Assembly (NCBI RefSeq): GCF_900101385.1
Contig: NZ_FMZB01000003.1
Coordinates: forward strand, 62,001 to 126,000
Source: Terribacillus halophilus
GTDB taxonomy: Bacteria > Bacillota > Bacilli > Bacillales > Amphibacillaceae
Length of the DNA stretch: 64,000 bases
Reading direction: 5' to 3'
Shown piece by piece: positions 47,044 to 56,022 of this stretch. A model generated the notes under the pieces. That model saw nothing but the letters and a program-made list of their open reading frames with translations. It did not search any database and was not told where the DNA came from. Position 1 is the stretch's first letter. The number at the start of each line of letters is the position of its first letter. The translations under genes were made by a program, and so were the position numbers.

Positions 47044-48281
47044 GCTTCATTCTTTCCTTTCAATTGATGAGAAAGCGGATGATCAGGCAATACATACCCG
47101 CTCACTTCATAGGCATCCAGTGCCTCATTGTATGTCCTTTTTGTCATAATCGTTTCCTGGGTGAGCTTGTCCAATAGACGACCGCCTGTTGCAGGTACGA
47201 TTGTATCATAGAATTCACTAGTTTCCTGGATCATTTCCTGCACTTTCTCCATTACAAGTCGGCGGTCTTCTTCTTTAAACGCCGATATTTGCAAGTATGG
47301 ATGCGCGCTGGCAATGAAATCCTCCGTCAGTAGATCTGCTTTGTTATAGACTGTCAGAATCGGCAAATGATCTGCTTCAAGATCTTTAAGCAATTTCAGT
47401 ACAGTCGCTTGCTGCTGTTCATGATCGGGATGGGCACTATTGACCATATGAATGATGAAATCCGCTTCGGTCACTTCTTCCAGTGTCGAACGGAAAGCTG
47501 CGATAAGTGCTGTCGGCAAATCTTGGATGAAGCCGACCGTATCGGTCAGTAATGTCTGGAAACCGGATGGTAGGCGCATTCTGCGTGTCATCGGATCGAG
47601 TGTGGCAAACAGCTGATCCTGCTCGAGGCTGTCATTCCCAGTCAGTCGGTTGAATATCGTCGATTTGCCGGCGTTCGTATAGCCGACCAAAGCTATCTGG
47701 AATGCCTGATTCGCTTTGCGTCTTTCCCGGTAGCGAGATCGATGCGAAACCACCGCTTTTAGCTGGTGCTTAATTTCATCAATGCGGCGACGAATATGCC
47801 GCCTGTCGGTTTCCAGTTTCGTTTCTCCAGGGCCCCTTGTACCGATTCCGGCACCGAGGCGGCTCATTTCCGTACCTTGTCCATAAAGTCTTGGCAGCAA
47901 ATACTGCATCTGCGCCAGCTCCACCTGCAGTTTCCCCTCACGGGTATGCGCGCGTGTTGCAAATATATCCAGGATCAGCTGACTCCGGTCAATGACACGG
48001 ACGCCGATATGGTTGCTGATATTCTTCAATTGTCCCGGAGACAATTCATCATTGGATATGACGAGGAGCGGCTCTTCTTGCTCGACCAGTTCGGCAAGCT
48101 CATCCAGCTTGCCGGCTCCAAAATATGTACCAGGATGCAGGCGTTCCCGTTTCTGCGTCACAATTCCTGCAACGACCCCGCCTGCTGTCTTTGTTAGAGC
48201 TTGCAATTCATCGAGCGAGGATTGAAATCGCTCCAAAGTTTGATTTTGGTGATGGACTGCCATCAATAATACACGTTCCAT
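47040..48281 (-). CDS. hflX: Ribosome-rescue GTPase HflX
   Basis: 413 residues from ATG 48281 after AAAGGGTGACAGT. N-terminal HflX domain (GTYFGAGKLDELAELVEQEEP, SNDELSPGQLKNI), helical region with AQMQYLLPRLYGQGTEMSRLGAGIGTRGPGETKLE, then the G domain: P loop GYTNAGKSTIFN, G3 DTVGFIQDLP, G4 YNKADLL. Splits stalled 70S ribosomes under stress. Known as ynbA in B. subtilis. Confidence 0.95.
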   Translation of the reverse strand: MERVLLMAVHHQNQTLERFQSSLDELQALTKTAGGVVAGIVTQKRERLHPGTYFGAGKLDELAELVEQEEPLLVISNDELSPGQLKNISNHIGVRVIDRSQLILDIFATRAHTREGKLQVELAQMQYLLPRLYGQGTEMSRLGAGIGTRGPGETKLETDRRHIRRRIDEIKHQLKAVVSHRSRYRERRKANQAFQIALVGYTNAGKSTIFNRLTGNDSLEQDQLFATLDPMTRRMRLPSGFQTLLTDTVGFIQDLPTALIAAFRSTLEEVTEADFIIHMVNSAHPDHEQQQATVLKLLKDLEADHLPILTVYNKADLLTEDFIASAHPYLQISAFKEEDRRLVMEKVQEMIQETSEFYDTIVPATGGRLLDKLTQETIMTKRTYNEALDAYEVSGYVLPDHPLSHQLKGKNEA

Positions 48282-48319
48282 ACTGTCACCCTTTCCTTTT
48301 GTCATTATACCCTATCAGA

Positions 48320-48352
48320 CAAGGAAAAAGCCTTCGCTTTATGCGAAAGCTT
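48320..48352 (-). terminator. Terminator of the germinant receptor operon
   Basis: 10-bp stem AAGCTTTCGC / GCGAAGGCTT with one G-T pair, 5-base loop, then TTTCC on the minus strand. Confidence 0.8.
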
Positions 48353-48427
48353 GTCAAATGGAACCAAAAATATATACAGAACATATCATCCACTGGAATC
48401 CATCCAAGTTACCTGCATGAAGGGCTC

Positions 48428-49573
48428 TTATTTCACTACATCGCCTGTGTTGATAATCTTGATGCATACGTCATAATTCAAATCAGCATCTGCAAAATAG
48501 TCATCCCAATCCTTCTTCATTTTTTCAAAGTCCCTTGGATAGTGAATCCGAAAACTTTCCGAAAAACCAACCACATCCGCTTCGTAATCTCGCTGCAGTT
48601 TTTTCATCGTTCCTTTCATCAGCCTTTCGACTTCTTTCGCCGCTAAATGTTCCAGATGTTGTACATATCTTTCAGCCAAATTATGAGCTGAGCGTGACCA
48701 ATCTTCCGTTATCCATCCTTCAGCTTTAATTTGTACATAGAAGGAAAGACGCCCTTTTTTGAACCTTGGCTTTATTTTCGTCTTATAATGCTGTACTTCG
48801 TAAACGATCGTATTGTCCTCTTCATCATGGAACTCAAGTAAACCAGCCTTTCCTTCTTCACTCAGCCAGTTTACCCCTTCCACCTCTTTATCCGTTAAAA
48901 ACCCAACGAATTTCTTTTGTTTCCCTTTTATCACCCCTGCCCCATCTACCTTGATCACATTCTGCTGCTTCACTACATTAGGCAGCATAAAGCTGGCTTG
49001 GGAAGAAAGGTTTGCCGAAACTTCCCCTACACGCACAGAGGGGGCGATCTTTAAGGTAGTTGTCTTATTCTCAAAAATGCTGCTGAGATAACTGCTAGGT
49101 ATTTCTCCTTCGATGTTTGTGTCCAATATGTCGCTTGCTTGCTGCTTGCTTAGCACGACCAGCGGACTAAGACGTGTCACATTATCACGTAAGATTTGGT
49201 CCAGCAAAATGGAAAGGTCATATTTACTTGCCGTTTCTGAATTGATGATTATCGTTTCCAGGTGATCCGTATACACAGGGTAAGGCAGCTGAAGGGAGAT
49301 GCTCCGCAGAATATCCTGGATCGACTTCCCTTCAAGCGTAAGATCTTGATATAGTTTACCTTGCGGCATTACTCCTTGTTCACCTTTCTTCTTTGTGCTG
49401 GCAATCTGTGTCGTATGCTTGATCGGAGTCTGATCATTTTCGCTGCTATCGATTCCAAAACCTATTACAAAAGACATATCTTCAATATCCGAGCTGTCCC
49501 AACAGCCAGAAACGCATAACAACGAAACGATGCATAAACAGAAATTACGGACCATTTTGCGGTTCTGCTTCAT
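48428..49573 (-). CDS. Spore germination lipoprotein, GerC family
   Basis: 381 residues. Lipoprotein signal with lipobox LCVSGC (Cys24). The mature part begins CWDSSDIEDMSFVIGFGIDS, typical of Ger(x)C subunits, and ends with the conserved FRIHYPRDFEKMKKDWDDYFADADLNYDVCIKIINTG. Anchored in the inner spore membrane with GerA- and GerB-type subunits as a germinant receptor. Its 5' end overlaps the permease gene by 29 bases. Confidence 0.92.
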   Translation of the reverse strand: MKQNRKMVRNFCLCIVSLLCVSGCWDSSDIEDMSFVIGFGIDSSENDQTPIKHTTQIASTKKKGEQGVMPQGKLYQDLTLEGKSIQDILRSISLQLPYPVYTDHLETIIINSETASKYDLSILLDQILRDNVTRLSPLVVLSKQQASDILDTNIEGEIPSSYLSSIFENKTTTLKIAPSVRVGEVSANLSSQASFMLPNVVKQQNVIKVDGAGVIKGKQKKFVGFLTDKEVEGVNWLSEEGKAGLLEFHDEEDNTIVYEVQHYKTKIKPRFKKGRLSFYVQIKAEGWITEDWSRSAHNLAERYVQHLEHLAAKEVERLMKGTMKKLQRDYEADVVGFSESFRIHYPRDFEKMKKDWDDYFADADLNYDVCIKIINTGDVVK

Positions 49574-50657
49574 GCTTCAGCCTCCTTATAACTGCAATTA
49601 TCAATAGTATGGAAGGTATAAAGAAAGAAAAAGCAAAGCTGGTCCAGCCAATGATCGTACCCATCTTCTCTAATTGATTCAAATCCTGAGGGATCAGGCA
49701 GATAATGTAAACCGCGGCCAAAAGAACATAGTTTGCCTTTTTATACGATATACGTGTTAGCTGAGAAATGCCTTTGGCAGCCACATATTGACAGACAACA
49801 TATGTTGTAAACATCTGAATCAGCCAAACAACCAAAAATAAAGAGTCAAAGCGTTCAAACAGGATACCTTCGTACTCGTATTCTTGGATAAGGGCAAATG
49901 TGGGCCACTTCTGATGCTTCATTCTTTCTACCGACAATCCACCAGTTATGATGACTACTGCCAGCAAGTATATAAATACCGGTATGCCCAACCCAATTAG
50001 GGCAACCTTCTTCGCATCTTTTGGTTTTTGCATCATCGCAATGAAAACAAGTAGAAATTCCAACCCACTGAATGTAAGGAATGTCGGCGTCATCCCTTTC
50101 AATATAGGTCCAGCACCAAGCCCGAACAGCGGCCGCAAATTATCGAGCTCAAAGACTTTGAAACCGAGACAAAATACGAGTATGAAAATAAGTATGCAGA
50201 TAGGATTCAATAGCTCGATCAGCCGGGCTATAGGATTGATTCCACCTATCAGCAAGTAAATCGCGACCCAGTACATAGTGATCAAAATAACAGAAATCGG
50301 CGTCTCCTCCAGCAAATAAAACTGCGTCAATTCACCCATGGAACGAATTTCAAAAGCTCCGATCAAAAGTGCATACCCAATAAAACAGATACTTAGTATC
50401 GTTCCCAGCCATTTGCCGATTATCAACTTATTGAATTCGAAAAAAGTAAGGCGTTCAAATCGGAGACTCAAAGACACAATGATAAGGGACGATAAATATC
50501 CGCAGATACCACCCAATATCACACATATCCACAAATCCGGGGTCCCGACTTTCATTGCCAGATCTCGCGGAAGTGTAAAGATACCTACAGCAATCAATGC
50601 AGACGAAAGCAATGCAACCATTTGTATAGTCGTGATCCGTGTCGTTCCCATTTTCAT
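49545..50657 (-). CDS. Spore germination permease-like protein, GerB family
   Basis: 370 residues from ATG 50657, 9 bases after TTAGGAG (another ATG at 50666 is too close). Ten membrane helices of the APC superfamily: TIQMVALLSSALIAVGIFTLPRDLAMKVGTPDLW at the N-terminus and PQDLNQLEKMGTIIGWTSFAFSFFIPSILLI near the C-terminus. GerB subunits bind the germinant amino acid or sugar. Immediately follows the gerA-type gene. Confidence 0.92.
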   Translation of the reverse strand: MKMGTTRITTIQMVALLSSALIAVGIFTLPRDLAMKVGTPDLWICVILGGICGYLSSLIIVSLSLRFERLTFFEFNKLIIGKWLGTILSICFIGYALLIGAFEIRSMGELTQFYLLEETPISVILITMYWVAIYLLIGGINPIARLIELLNPICILIFILVFCLGFKVFELDNLRPLFGLGAGPILKGMTPTFLTFSGLEFLLVFIAMMQKPKDAKKVALIGLGIPVFIYLLAVVIITGGLSVERMKHQKWPTFALIQEYEYEGILFERFDSLFLVVWLIQMFTTYVVCQYVAAKGISQLTRISYKKANYVLLAAVYIICLIPQDLNQLEKMGTIIGWTSFAFSFFIPSILLIIAVIRRLKHEAEPQNGP

Positions 50658-50669
50658 GTGCTGCATCTC

Positions 50670-52310
50670 CTAATATTTCTTTCTTCTGACTTGATCCTTT
50701 GGAAAGTATTCGGCTGGCCGCTTTCTCATCGTAAACAAAGGCATACGCAGGAAGAAATCCTTCCAGTCATCTTTACTATAAAGCGTTCCCGGCGTAACAT
50801 ATGGAACCCCAAAGCTCCGCAGCTTGACTGCATGGACACAGAGCGATAAGAAGAATAAACTGATTCCATATAATCCAAGGAAGGCAGCTGAAAACATAGC
50901 CAGGAAACGAAGTGCTCTTTGCGCAATACCTGCGCCGTAATGAGGAGAAACAAATGATGCAATGGCTGTGGCTGCAACGACAATGACCATGATTGGACTG
51001 ACCAGTCCAGCCTGCACCGCTGCCTCCCCGATAATCAAAGCACCAACCAATCCGACAGTTTGTCCCACTGGCCGCGGCAGCCTGAGACCTGCTTCTCTCA
51101 ACAGTTCTATCGATACTTCCATCAAAAGCGCTTCGATGATTGTCGGAAACGGGACACCGACCCTCGTTCCGGCAATTGCAAGGGCTAAATCAGTCGGTAT
51201 CAATCCTTGATGAAAGGAGACGAATGCGATATAAAAGGACGGCAGGAAGATACTCAAGAATGCCGCGACGTACCGAAGCAGCCGGATGAGGGACATTGGG
51301 ATCCAGCGCTCATAATAATCCTCTGGTGACTGCAGCATCATGGAGAAAGTTGCCGGAACAAGCAAAGCATAGGACGTGCCATCAAGCAAGATGGCAATCC
51401 GCCCTTCCAGAATGGCACCCATTACACGATCCGGCCGCTCTGTTGCTTGTACTTGAGGAAAAATGGACATATAGTCATCCTCAATCAGCTGTTCGATATA
51501 ACCAGATTCAGCAGCATGGTCTATATCCAGATTCTCGATGCGCTCTTTCACGTTGTTTAACAGCTCTTCATTGGCTATGTCCTTTACATAGGCAACAGTC
51601 AGCTGTCTGCTCGTCCGTTTTCCTATTTCGAAATCCGCAAAGGTTAAATTCGCATCTGTCGTCATCCTTCGAAGCATTGCCGTATTATCACGGAGGTTCT
51701 CAATGAAACTCATTCGAGGTCCCCTGACAAGCGCTTCTGTAATCGGTTCATCCAAATTGCGCGAAAGCCATTTTTTCACACTCAGGACAACCACCTCATC
51801 CAAGCCATCAACGAAAAGCAAAACCGAACCTGACAGCAGCTGCCGTACAATCTTCTTCATATCTTTTATCACTGTCACATCGCTGACCTCTAGCACATGA
51901 TGAAGCAGATAATCCTTTATGCTTTCACTTTTGAATGGATTCAGTCCCGATTTCATTTGTTTCGCATGCATCAGGGAATGCAATATGGATTGCTGCAGCT
52001 GCTGCTGATCTACTAAGCCATCAATGTGCACGATACTGCAGCTGCGGTTATCCATTCCCAGTTTAAACTGACGGAAAATAATATCGGAACTATCTCCTAC
52101 GATTGCTTTGAGTTGATTCACATTTACCGATAATTTTGCCGACAAGACATGGTTCTCTGGAATGAATTGCTGCTCTATCCTTGTATGTTGCTTTTCACGA
52201 AGTTTTTTCACCTTATCAGTCAGTAATGTCAGTCCGATAGGAATAAGCACGACGACTATCGTTCCAAGCCATACATCCGTCCGGCCTAAAAATTGCAGTA
52301 TTTCTCCCAT
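50670..52310 (-). CDS. Spore germination protein, GerA family
   Basis: 546 residues from ATG 52310 after AAGGAGTGCAAATT. Residues about 10-30 are an extra N-terminal hydrophobic helix (VWLGTIVVVLIPIGLTLL). The GerA cytoplasmic domain follows (about 60-330: GDSSDIIFRQFKLG, LFVDGLDEVV, SEALVRGPRMSFIENLRDN region), then the GerA membrane domain (LVGALIIGEAAVQAGLVSPIM, VTPGTLYSKDDWKDFFLRMPLF). A-subunits of Bacillus receptors form the ion channel. The N-terminal helix is atypical for GerAA but known in some GerA relatives. Confidence 0.92.
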   Translation of the reverse strand: MGEILQFLGRTDVWLGTIVVVLIPIGLTLLTDKVKKLREKQHTRIEQQFIPENHVLSAKLSVNVNQLKAIVGDSSDIIFRQFKLGMDNRSCSIVHIDGLVDQQQLQQSILHSLMHAKQMKSGLNPFKSESIKDYLLHHVLEVSDVTVIKDMKKIVRQLLSGSVLLFVDGLDEVVVLSVKKWLSRNLDEPITEALVRGPRMSFIENLRDNTAMLRRMTTDANLTFADFEIGKRTSRQLTVAYVKDIANEELLNNVKERIENLDIDHAAESGYIEQLIEDDYMSIFPQVQATERPDRVMGAILEGRIAILLDGTSYALLVPATFSMMLQSPEDYYERWIPMSLIRLLRYVAAFLSIFLPSFYIAFVSFHQGLIPTDLALAIAGTRVGVPFPTIIEALLMEVSIELLREAGLRLPRPVGQTVGLVGALIIGEAAVQAGLVSPIMVIVVAATAIASFVSPHYGAGIAQRALRFLAMFSAAFLGLYGISLFFLSLCVHAVKLRSFGVPYVTPGTLYSKDDWKDFFLRMPLFTMRKRPAEYFPKDQVRRKKY

Positions 52311-52386
52311 AATTTGCACTCCTTGCTAAGTATGGTTCCCTAGCGGATTCCGGCTATACACGCCGTGCTTATGGGTTATATTAACA

Positions 52387-52429
52387 AGAAAAAAGCTCGA
52401 GCGTGCTGACTACACATACTCGAGCTTTC
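52387..52429 (-). terminator. Terminator of spoVK
   Basis: Minus-strand stem AAAGCTCGAGTATGTG...CACGCTCGAGCTTT followed by TTTTC. Confidence 0.8.
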
Positions 52430-52440
52430 GATGCGTACTA

Positions 52441-53361
52441 TTATTCTTCGTGATTCAAATCGGCGACTGTCATTTTCATCAATTCCTCTGTCGACAAATG
52501 ATGATCATGGCGCACAAGCCGGACCGCTTGCATCCGTATCGCTTTCTCAATGATGTTACGTACAAAGCGAGCGTTGGAAAAATCCGCTGTCCGTTTCGCT
52601 TTCTGCTGGACGATGATTTCTTTCAGCTTCCATTCCGCTTCTTTCGTCAGCTGATACTCTTTCTCTACAAGCATACCTTTGGCTATATCCATCAGTTGTT
52701 CAGACTTATAATCAGGGAATTCGAGCTGGATGGGAAACCGTGAACGCAGACCAGGATTCAAACTCATGAAATGCCTCATCTCTCGGGGGTAACCGGCCAG
52801 AATAAGGATAAACCGATTGGACGCATCTTCCATATGTTTGACGAGCGTATCGATTGCTTCTTTCCCGAAGTCTTTTTCTCCTCCGCGCGCAAGCGAATAG
52901 GCTTCATCTATGAATAGAATACCACCCATGGCACGCTGGATGAGGGCTCTTGTTTTTTGAGCTGTGTGGCCGATGTATTCGCCGACTAAGTCTGCTCTTT
53001 CCGCTTCGATGAAATGACCTTTATCCAAGACATCCATATCGCGAAAAACAGTAGCAAGCTTACGTGCAACCGTCGTCTTTCCTGTGCCGGGGTTGCCTTC
53101 GAACAGCATATGCAGCACTTGCTTCTCTTGTTTTAACCCCGCTGCCTCTCGTTTCTGGCTGATATGGACATTTGCATAAATTTCTTTGATTGTTTTCTTG
53201 AGCTTCTCCATTCCGATGAAGGAGGCGAATTCCTGGTCGATATGACGGAACGGATCGATATCGCGCTTGGCAGCACCACTTTGCAGCGGTTCCGTCTCCT
53301 GCTGCCTGTTTTTCAGGACGATATTGATTTTTCCTTTCGCATTCGTAACTTGAGCTTCCAT
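52441..53361 (-). CDS. spoVK: Stage V sporulation protein K
   Basis: 306 residues from ATG 53361 after GAGGGGTGATCAT. One CbxX/CfqX-type AAA+ domain: Walker A EGNPGTGKTTVARKL, GEYIGHTAQKTRALIQRAMGGILFIDEAYSL (Walker B), NPGLRSRFPIQLEFPDY and SNARFVRNIIEKA. SpoVK is a mother-cell protein needed for mature spores; mechanism unknown. B. subtilis SpoVK is 322 aa. It lies between the ger operon and hfq. Confidence 0.93.
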   Translation of the reverse strand: MEAQVTNAKGKINIVLKNRQQETEPLQSGAAKRDIDPFRHIDQEFASFIGMEKLKKTIKEIYANVHISQKREAAGLKQEKQVLHMLFEGNPGTGKTTVARKLATVFRDMDVLDKGHFIEAERADLVGEYIGHTAQKTRALIQRAMGGILFIDEAYSLARGGEKDFGKEAIDTLVKHMEDASNRFILILAGYPREMRHFMSLNPGLRSRFPIQLEFPDYKSEQLMDIAKGMLVEKEYQLTKEAEWKLKEIIVQQKAKRTADFSNARFVRNIIEKAIRMQAVRLVRHDHHLSTEELMKMTVADLNHEE

Positions 53362-53463
53362 ATGATCACCCCTCACTGCAGTTTACGCTCAAGACAGGTA
53401 GGCCGTGACAAATGCCCAGATGGTCTTTTTCTAACTTATTCAGACCGACCGCGCTTTAAAACA

Positions 53464-53494
53464 AAAATAAAAACGAACGCCTGAGGCGCTCGCT
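53464..53494 (-). terminator. Terminator of miaA-hfq
   Basis: Stem CGAGCGCC / GGCGTTCG with a 3-base loop, then TTTTTATTTTTG on the minus strand, just past the hfq stop. Confidence 0.85.
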
Positions 53495-53499
53495 TTGTT

Positions 53500-53733
53500 T
53501 TAGCTCTGTTCTTTATAATCCAGCGATACATTCTTCACTGGGGAGAATGTAGAAATCGCATGTTTGAAGATTAATTGCTGTCTTCCTTCCGTTTCGAACA
53601 ATACAGTGAAATTGTCAAAAGCCTTCACAGTTCCGCGAATTTGGAAGCCATTCGTCAGGAAAACAGTGACTTGCATACGTTCTTTGCGCAGTTGATTCAG
53701 ATATTGGTCTTGGATATTAACAGATTGAGACAT
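53500..53733 (-). CDS. hfq: RNA chaperone Hfq
   Basis: 77 residues. Sm1 motif [40 protein letters not shown] and Sm2 motif [13 protein letters not shown], forming the hexameric ring. C-terminus short, as in Bacilli. ATG 53733 after TAGGAGGGGAATAG. Downstream of miaA, the usual arrangement. Confidence 0.97.
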   Translation of the reverse strand: MSQSVNIQDQYLNQLRKERMQVTVFLTNGFQIRGTVKAFDNFTVLFETEGRQQLIFKHAISTFSPVKNVSLDYKEQS

Positions 53734-53768
53734 CTATTCCCCTCCTAATTTCTATACGGTTCCTATTT

Positions 53769-54704
53769 CTACCTTTGTTCCAGCTTTCCTGCAAGTTCTT
53801 CTAAAATAATTCTAAATTTTTGTTTTTTTGTCGCAGGTGTTATCGTATACCAGTTCACATCCATCTTATTACGGAACCATGTATATTGCCGTTTGGCATA
53901 GCGCCGGCTGTTTTGCTTCAGCTGGGCAACCGTATCTTCCCAGTCCATTTTCCCTTCCAGATAAGGGATAAACTCCTTATAGCCGATTGCCCGCATGGAT
54001 TGGGTATCCTTGATGCCGCGATCGACCAGTTGCTTTACTTCTTTCAGCAAACCGTCAGCAAGCATCTTATCAACTCGGAGATTTATCTGTTCATAAAGCA
54101 AATCCCGGTCCATCTCCAACCCGATCACTGCAGCATCATAACAAGCATCAGGTTCGACTTCTTCGTGCTCACTCATTTTTTTACCGGTGCGGTGGTAAAT
54201 TTCCAGCGCCCGGATGACCCGGCGGATATTATTAGGATGAATACGATCCGCTTGTACTGGATCTACTTCCTGCAGCTGGCTGTGCAAGTGCAGTGCTCCA
54301 AATTCTTTAGCTTCCTGCTCCAGCTGCTGCTGATAGCCGTCATCCCGTTTTGCCTCAGAAAAATCGTAGCCGTAAAGGGCGGCCTGTATGTATAAGCCGG
54401 TTCCGCCTGCAATGACCGGCAGTTTCCCGCGACTTGCAATGTTCTTGACACAAGCCTCCACATCGGCTTGGAAATCAGCTGCAGAATAATTCTCATCGGG
54501 ATCGCGGATATCAATAAGATGATGCGGAATGCCTTGCTGTTCTTCTTCGGTGACTTTCGCTGTTCCAATATCCATGCCTCTGTATATCTGCATGGAATCG
54601 CCGCTGATCACCTCACCGTCGAATTTTTTTGCGATTTCGATACTCAGCTGAGTCTTGCCGACACCCGTAGGTCCGACAACGACGATTATTTTCTGTTTCT
54701 CCAT
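53769..54704 (-). CDS. miaA: tRNA dimethylallyltransferase
   Basis: 311 residues from ATG 54704 after GAAGGAGAATGAC. Transfers a dimethylallyl group to A37 of tRNAs reading U-starting codons; MiaB (61804-63366) then methylthiolates it. P loop GPTGVGKTQLSIEIAK, GDSMQIYRGMDIGTAK, PVIAGGTGLYIQAALYG, HPNNIRRVIRALEIY and RRYAKRQYTWFRNK are all present. Confidence 0.97.
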   Translation of the reverse strand: MEKQKIIVVVGPTGVGKTQLSIEIAKKFDGEVISGDSMQIYRGMDIGTAKVTEEEQQGIPHHLIDIRDPDENYSAADFQADVEACVKNIASRGKLPVIAGGTGLYIQAALYGYDFSEAKRDDGYQQQLEQEAKEFGALHLHSQLQEVDPVQADRIHPNNIRRVIRALEIYHRTGKKMSEHEEVEPDACYDAAVIGLEMDRDLLYEQINLRVDKMLADGLLKEVKQLVDRGIKDTQSMRAIGYKEFIPYLEGKMDWEDTVAQLKQNSRRYAKRQYTWFRNKMDVNWYTITPATKKQKFRIILEELAGKLEQR

Positions 54705-54756
54705 GTCATTCTCCTTCTTTAACATGTCATTAGTTTAGCATAACACTGCAAAGAAA

Positions 54757-54791
54757 GATAAACGAAAAGCCGTGCGCGCCTCGCACAGCTT
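54757..54791 (-). terminator. Terminator of the Dps-like gene
   Basis: 10-bp stem AAGCTGTGCG / CGCACGGCTT with one G-T pair, followed by TTCGTTTAT on the minus strand. Confidence 0.65.
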
Positions 54792-55248
54792 ATTTTTGGT
54801 CGGAATCGATAAGATACTTCGTCAGGCGGATGGCTTCATATTCCAATATGCCGAGGATACTCACAAGCAAGCCAGCCGTGGCATCGTCTTCCTGCCTTTT
54901 CGCAAGCGGTATGCCGGTGATTTTGATCTCCTGTGCGAGCTGACTGTAATCATGACGCAAAGTCCTGACTACCTCATAATCTTCATCATCGGCTTGTGCT
55001 TCCTTTATGGTAGTTTCCTGGAGGAATTTGCTCATGACTGCTATCGGTCTGCCGCCGATGGCAAGCACACGTTTGCCCAATGATTTCTTCATTTCATCCA
55101 ATTGCTTGTGCAGATCCTCGGTATATTGTTCAATCACATAACCATATGGACCTTTGGCATACCAATGATAACGCTGAAGTTTCACGTGCAATACACTCAT
55201 ATTGGCTATTTGCTGGTTCAGAAAATCCACAAGATGCTGATTCTGCAT
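54790..55248 (-). CDS. Dps-family protein with degenerate ferroxidase site
   Basis: 152 residues, ferritin-like four-helix bundle of the Dps family. LQRYHWYAKGPYGYVIEQY and KRVLAIGGRPIAVMSKFLQE align without gaps over 39 residues with B. subtilis MrgA. The first ferroxidase His is kept (YHWY) and Glu replaces nothing essential at the fourth position, but the second His is Glu, and the Asp and Glu of the acidic helix (DEIAER in MrgA) are Lys and Lys. Iron oxidation is therefore doubtful; DNA or shell functions remain possible. Monocistronic, between miaA and the M23 gene. Confidence 0.82.
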   Translation of the reverse strand: MQNQHLVDFLNQQIANMSVLHVKLQRYHWYAKGPYGYVIEQYTEDLHKQLDEMKKSLGKRVLAIGGRPIAVMSKFLQETTIKEAQADDEDYEVVRTLRHDYSQLAQEIKITGIPLAKRQEDDATAGLLVSILGILEYEAIRLTKYLIDSDQK

Positions 55249-55285
55249 GGCTAACGCCCCCTCTGGCTAATCAGCATGCCCAAAA

Positions 55286-55909
55286 TCAGAACAATCTATT
55301 CCACGTTTGCGGTCCAACAATGCCATCTACACCAAGGCCATTGTTGCGTTGGAAGTTGATGACGGCCTGTCTTGTGATCGGGCCAAAAATTCCGTCGGCT
55401 GTTACACCTAATGCCCGCTGGATCCGTCGGACATTTTCTCCACGAGATCCCGTCCGAATATAACTTCCCGGGTATGGGACACTGGCAGACTGCTGTGTCC
55501 TGCTTGCTGATGGCCCGATGTAATCGAGCGGGTTGACTGCATTCGATTTTTCCGCATTCCATCTGCCCCGATGCAATTCAAAATGCAGATGCTGACCAGT
55601 TGAATCCCCCGTGCTGCCCATATATCCGATAAACTGACCCTGCCTGACCGTATCTCCCACGCTGACTTGACGTGATCCGGACCGCATATGCGCATATACT
55701 GTTTCATACGTCTGACCGTTTAGCTGATGGACAATAAAGACGACTTCCCCGTATGAGGAAGACACATACGATCTGCTGACAGTACCTGCGGCAGCTGCGG
55801 CAATTCGCACAGTTCCGGATTGTGCCCAATCTACACCATTATGGGACGATCCAGCACCTCGAAAGCCGTTTGTCAGCCTGCCTGCCGTCGGTTTGATGAA
55901 TAGTGCCAT
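55286..55909 (-). CDS. M23 peptidase with C-terminal peptidoglycan-binding domain
   Basis: 207 residues. M23 (LytM) domain at about 10-125 with the zinc ligands in HNGVDW and HLHFE and the VYAHMRSGSRQVSVGDTVRQGQFIGYMGSTG core. Peptidoglycan-binding type 1 domain at about 145-205 (GENVRRIQRALGVTADGIFGPITRQAVINFQRNNGLGVDGIVGPQTW). There is no signal peptide or anchor, as in phage endolysins or mother-cell enzymes. ATG 55909 after GACAGGAAGGAGATTACAGT. Alone between mutL and the Dps-like gene. Confidence 0.88.
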   Translation of the reverse strand: MALFIKPTAGRLTNGFRGAGSSHNGVDWAQSGTVRIAAAAAGTVSRSYVSSSYGEVVFIVHQLNGQTYETVYAHMRSGSRQVSVGDTVRQGQFIGYMGSTGDSTGQHLHFELHRGRWNAEKSNAVNPLDYIGPSASRTQQSASVPYPGSYIRTGSRGENVRRIQRALGVTADGIFGPITRQAVINFQRNNGLGVDGIVGPQTWNRLF

Positions 55910-55995
55910 ACTGTAATCTCCTTCCTGTCAGTATTCAGGTTACAGGATAGTATAAGCACGATTCCCATCCTCCGGGGCGGTGAACACCTAGACAA

Positions 55996-56022
55996 GCAAA
56001 AAAGGCGCAGTTGCCTGCGCCT
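55996..56022 (-). terminator. Terminator of mutS-mutL
   Basis: 8-bp stem AGGCGCAG / CTGCGCCT, 4-base loop, then TTTTTGC; overlaps the mutL stop. Confidence 0.85.
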
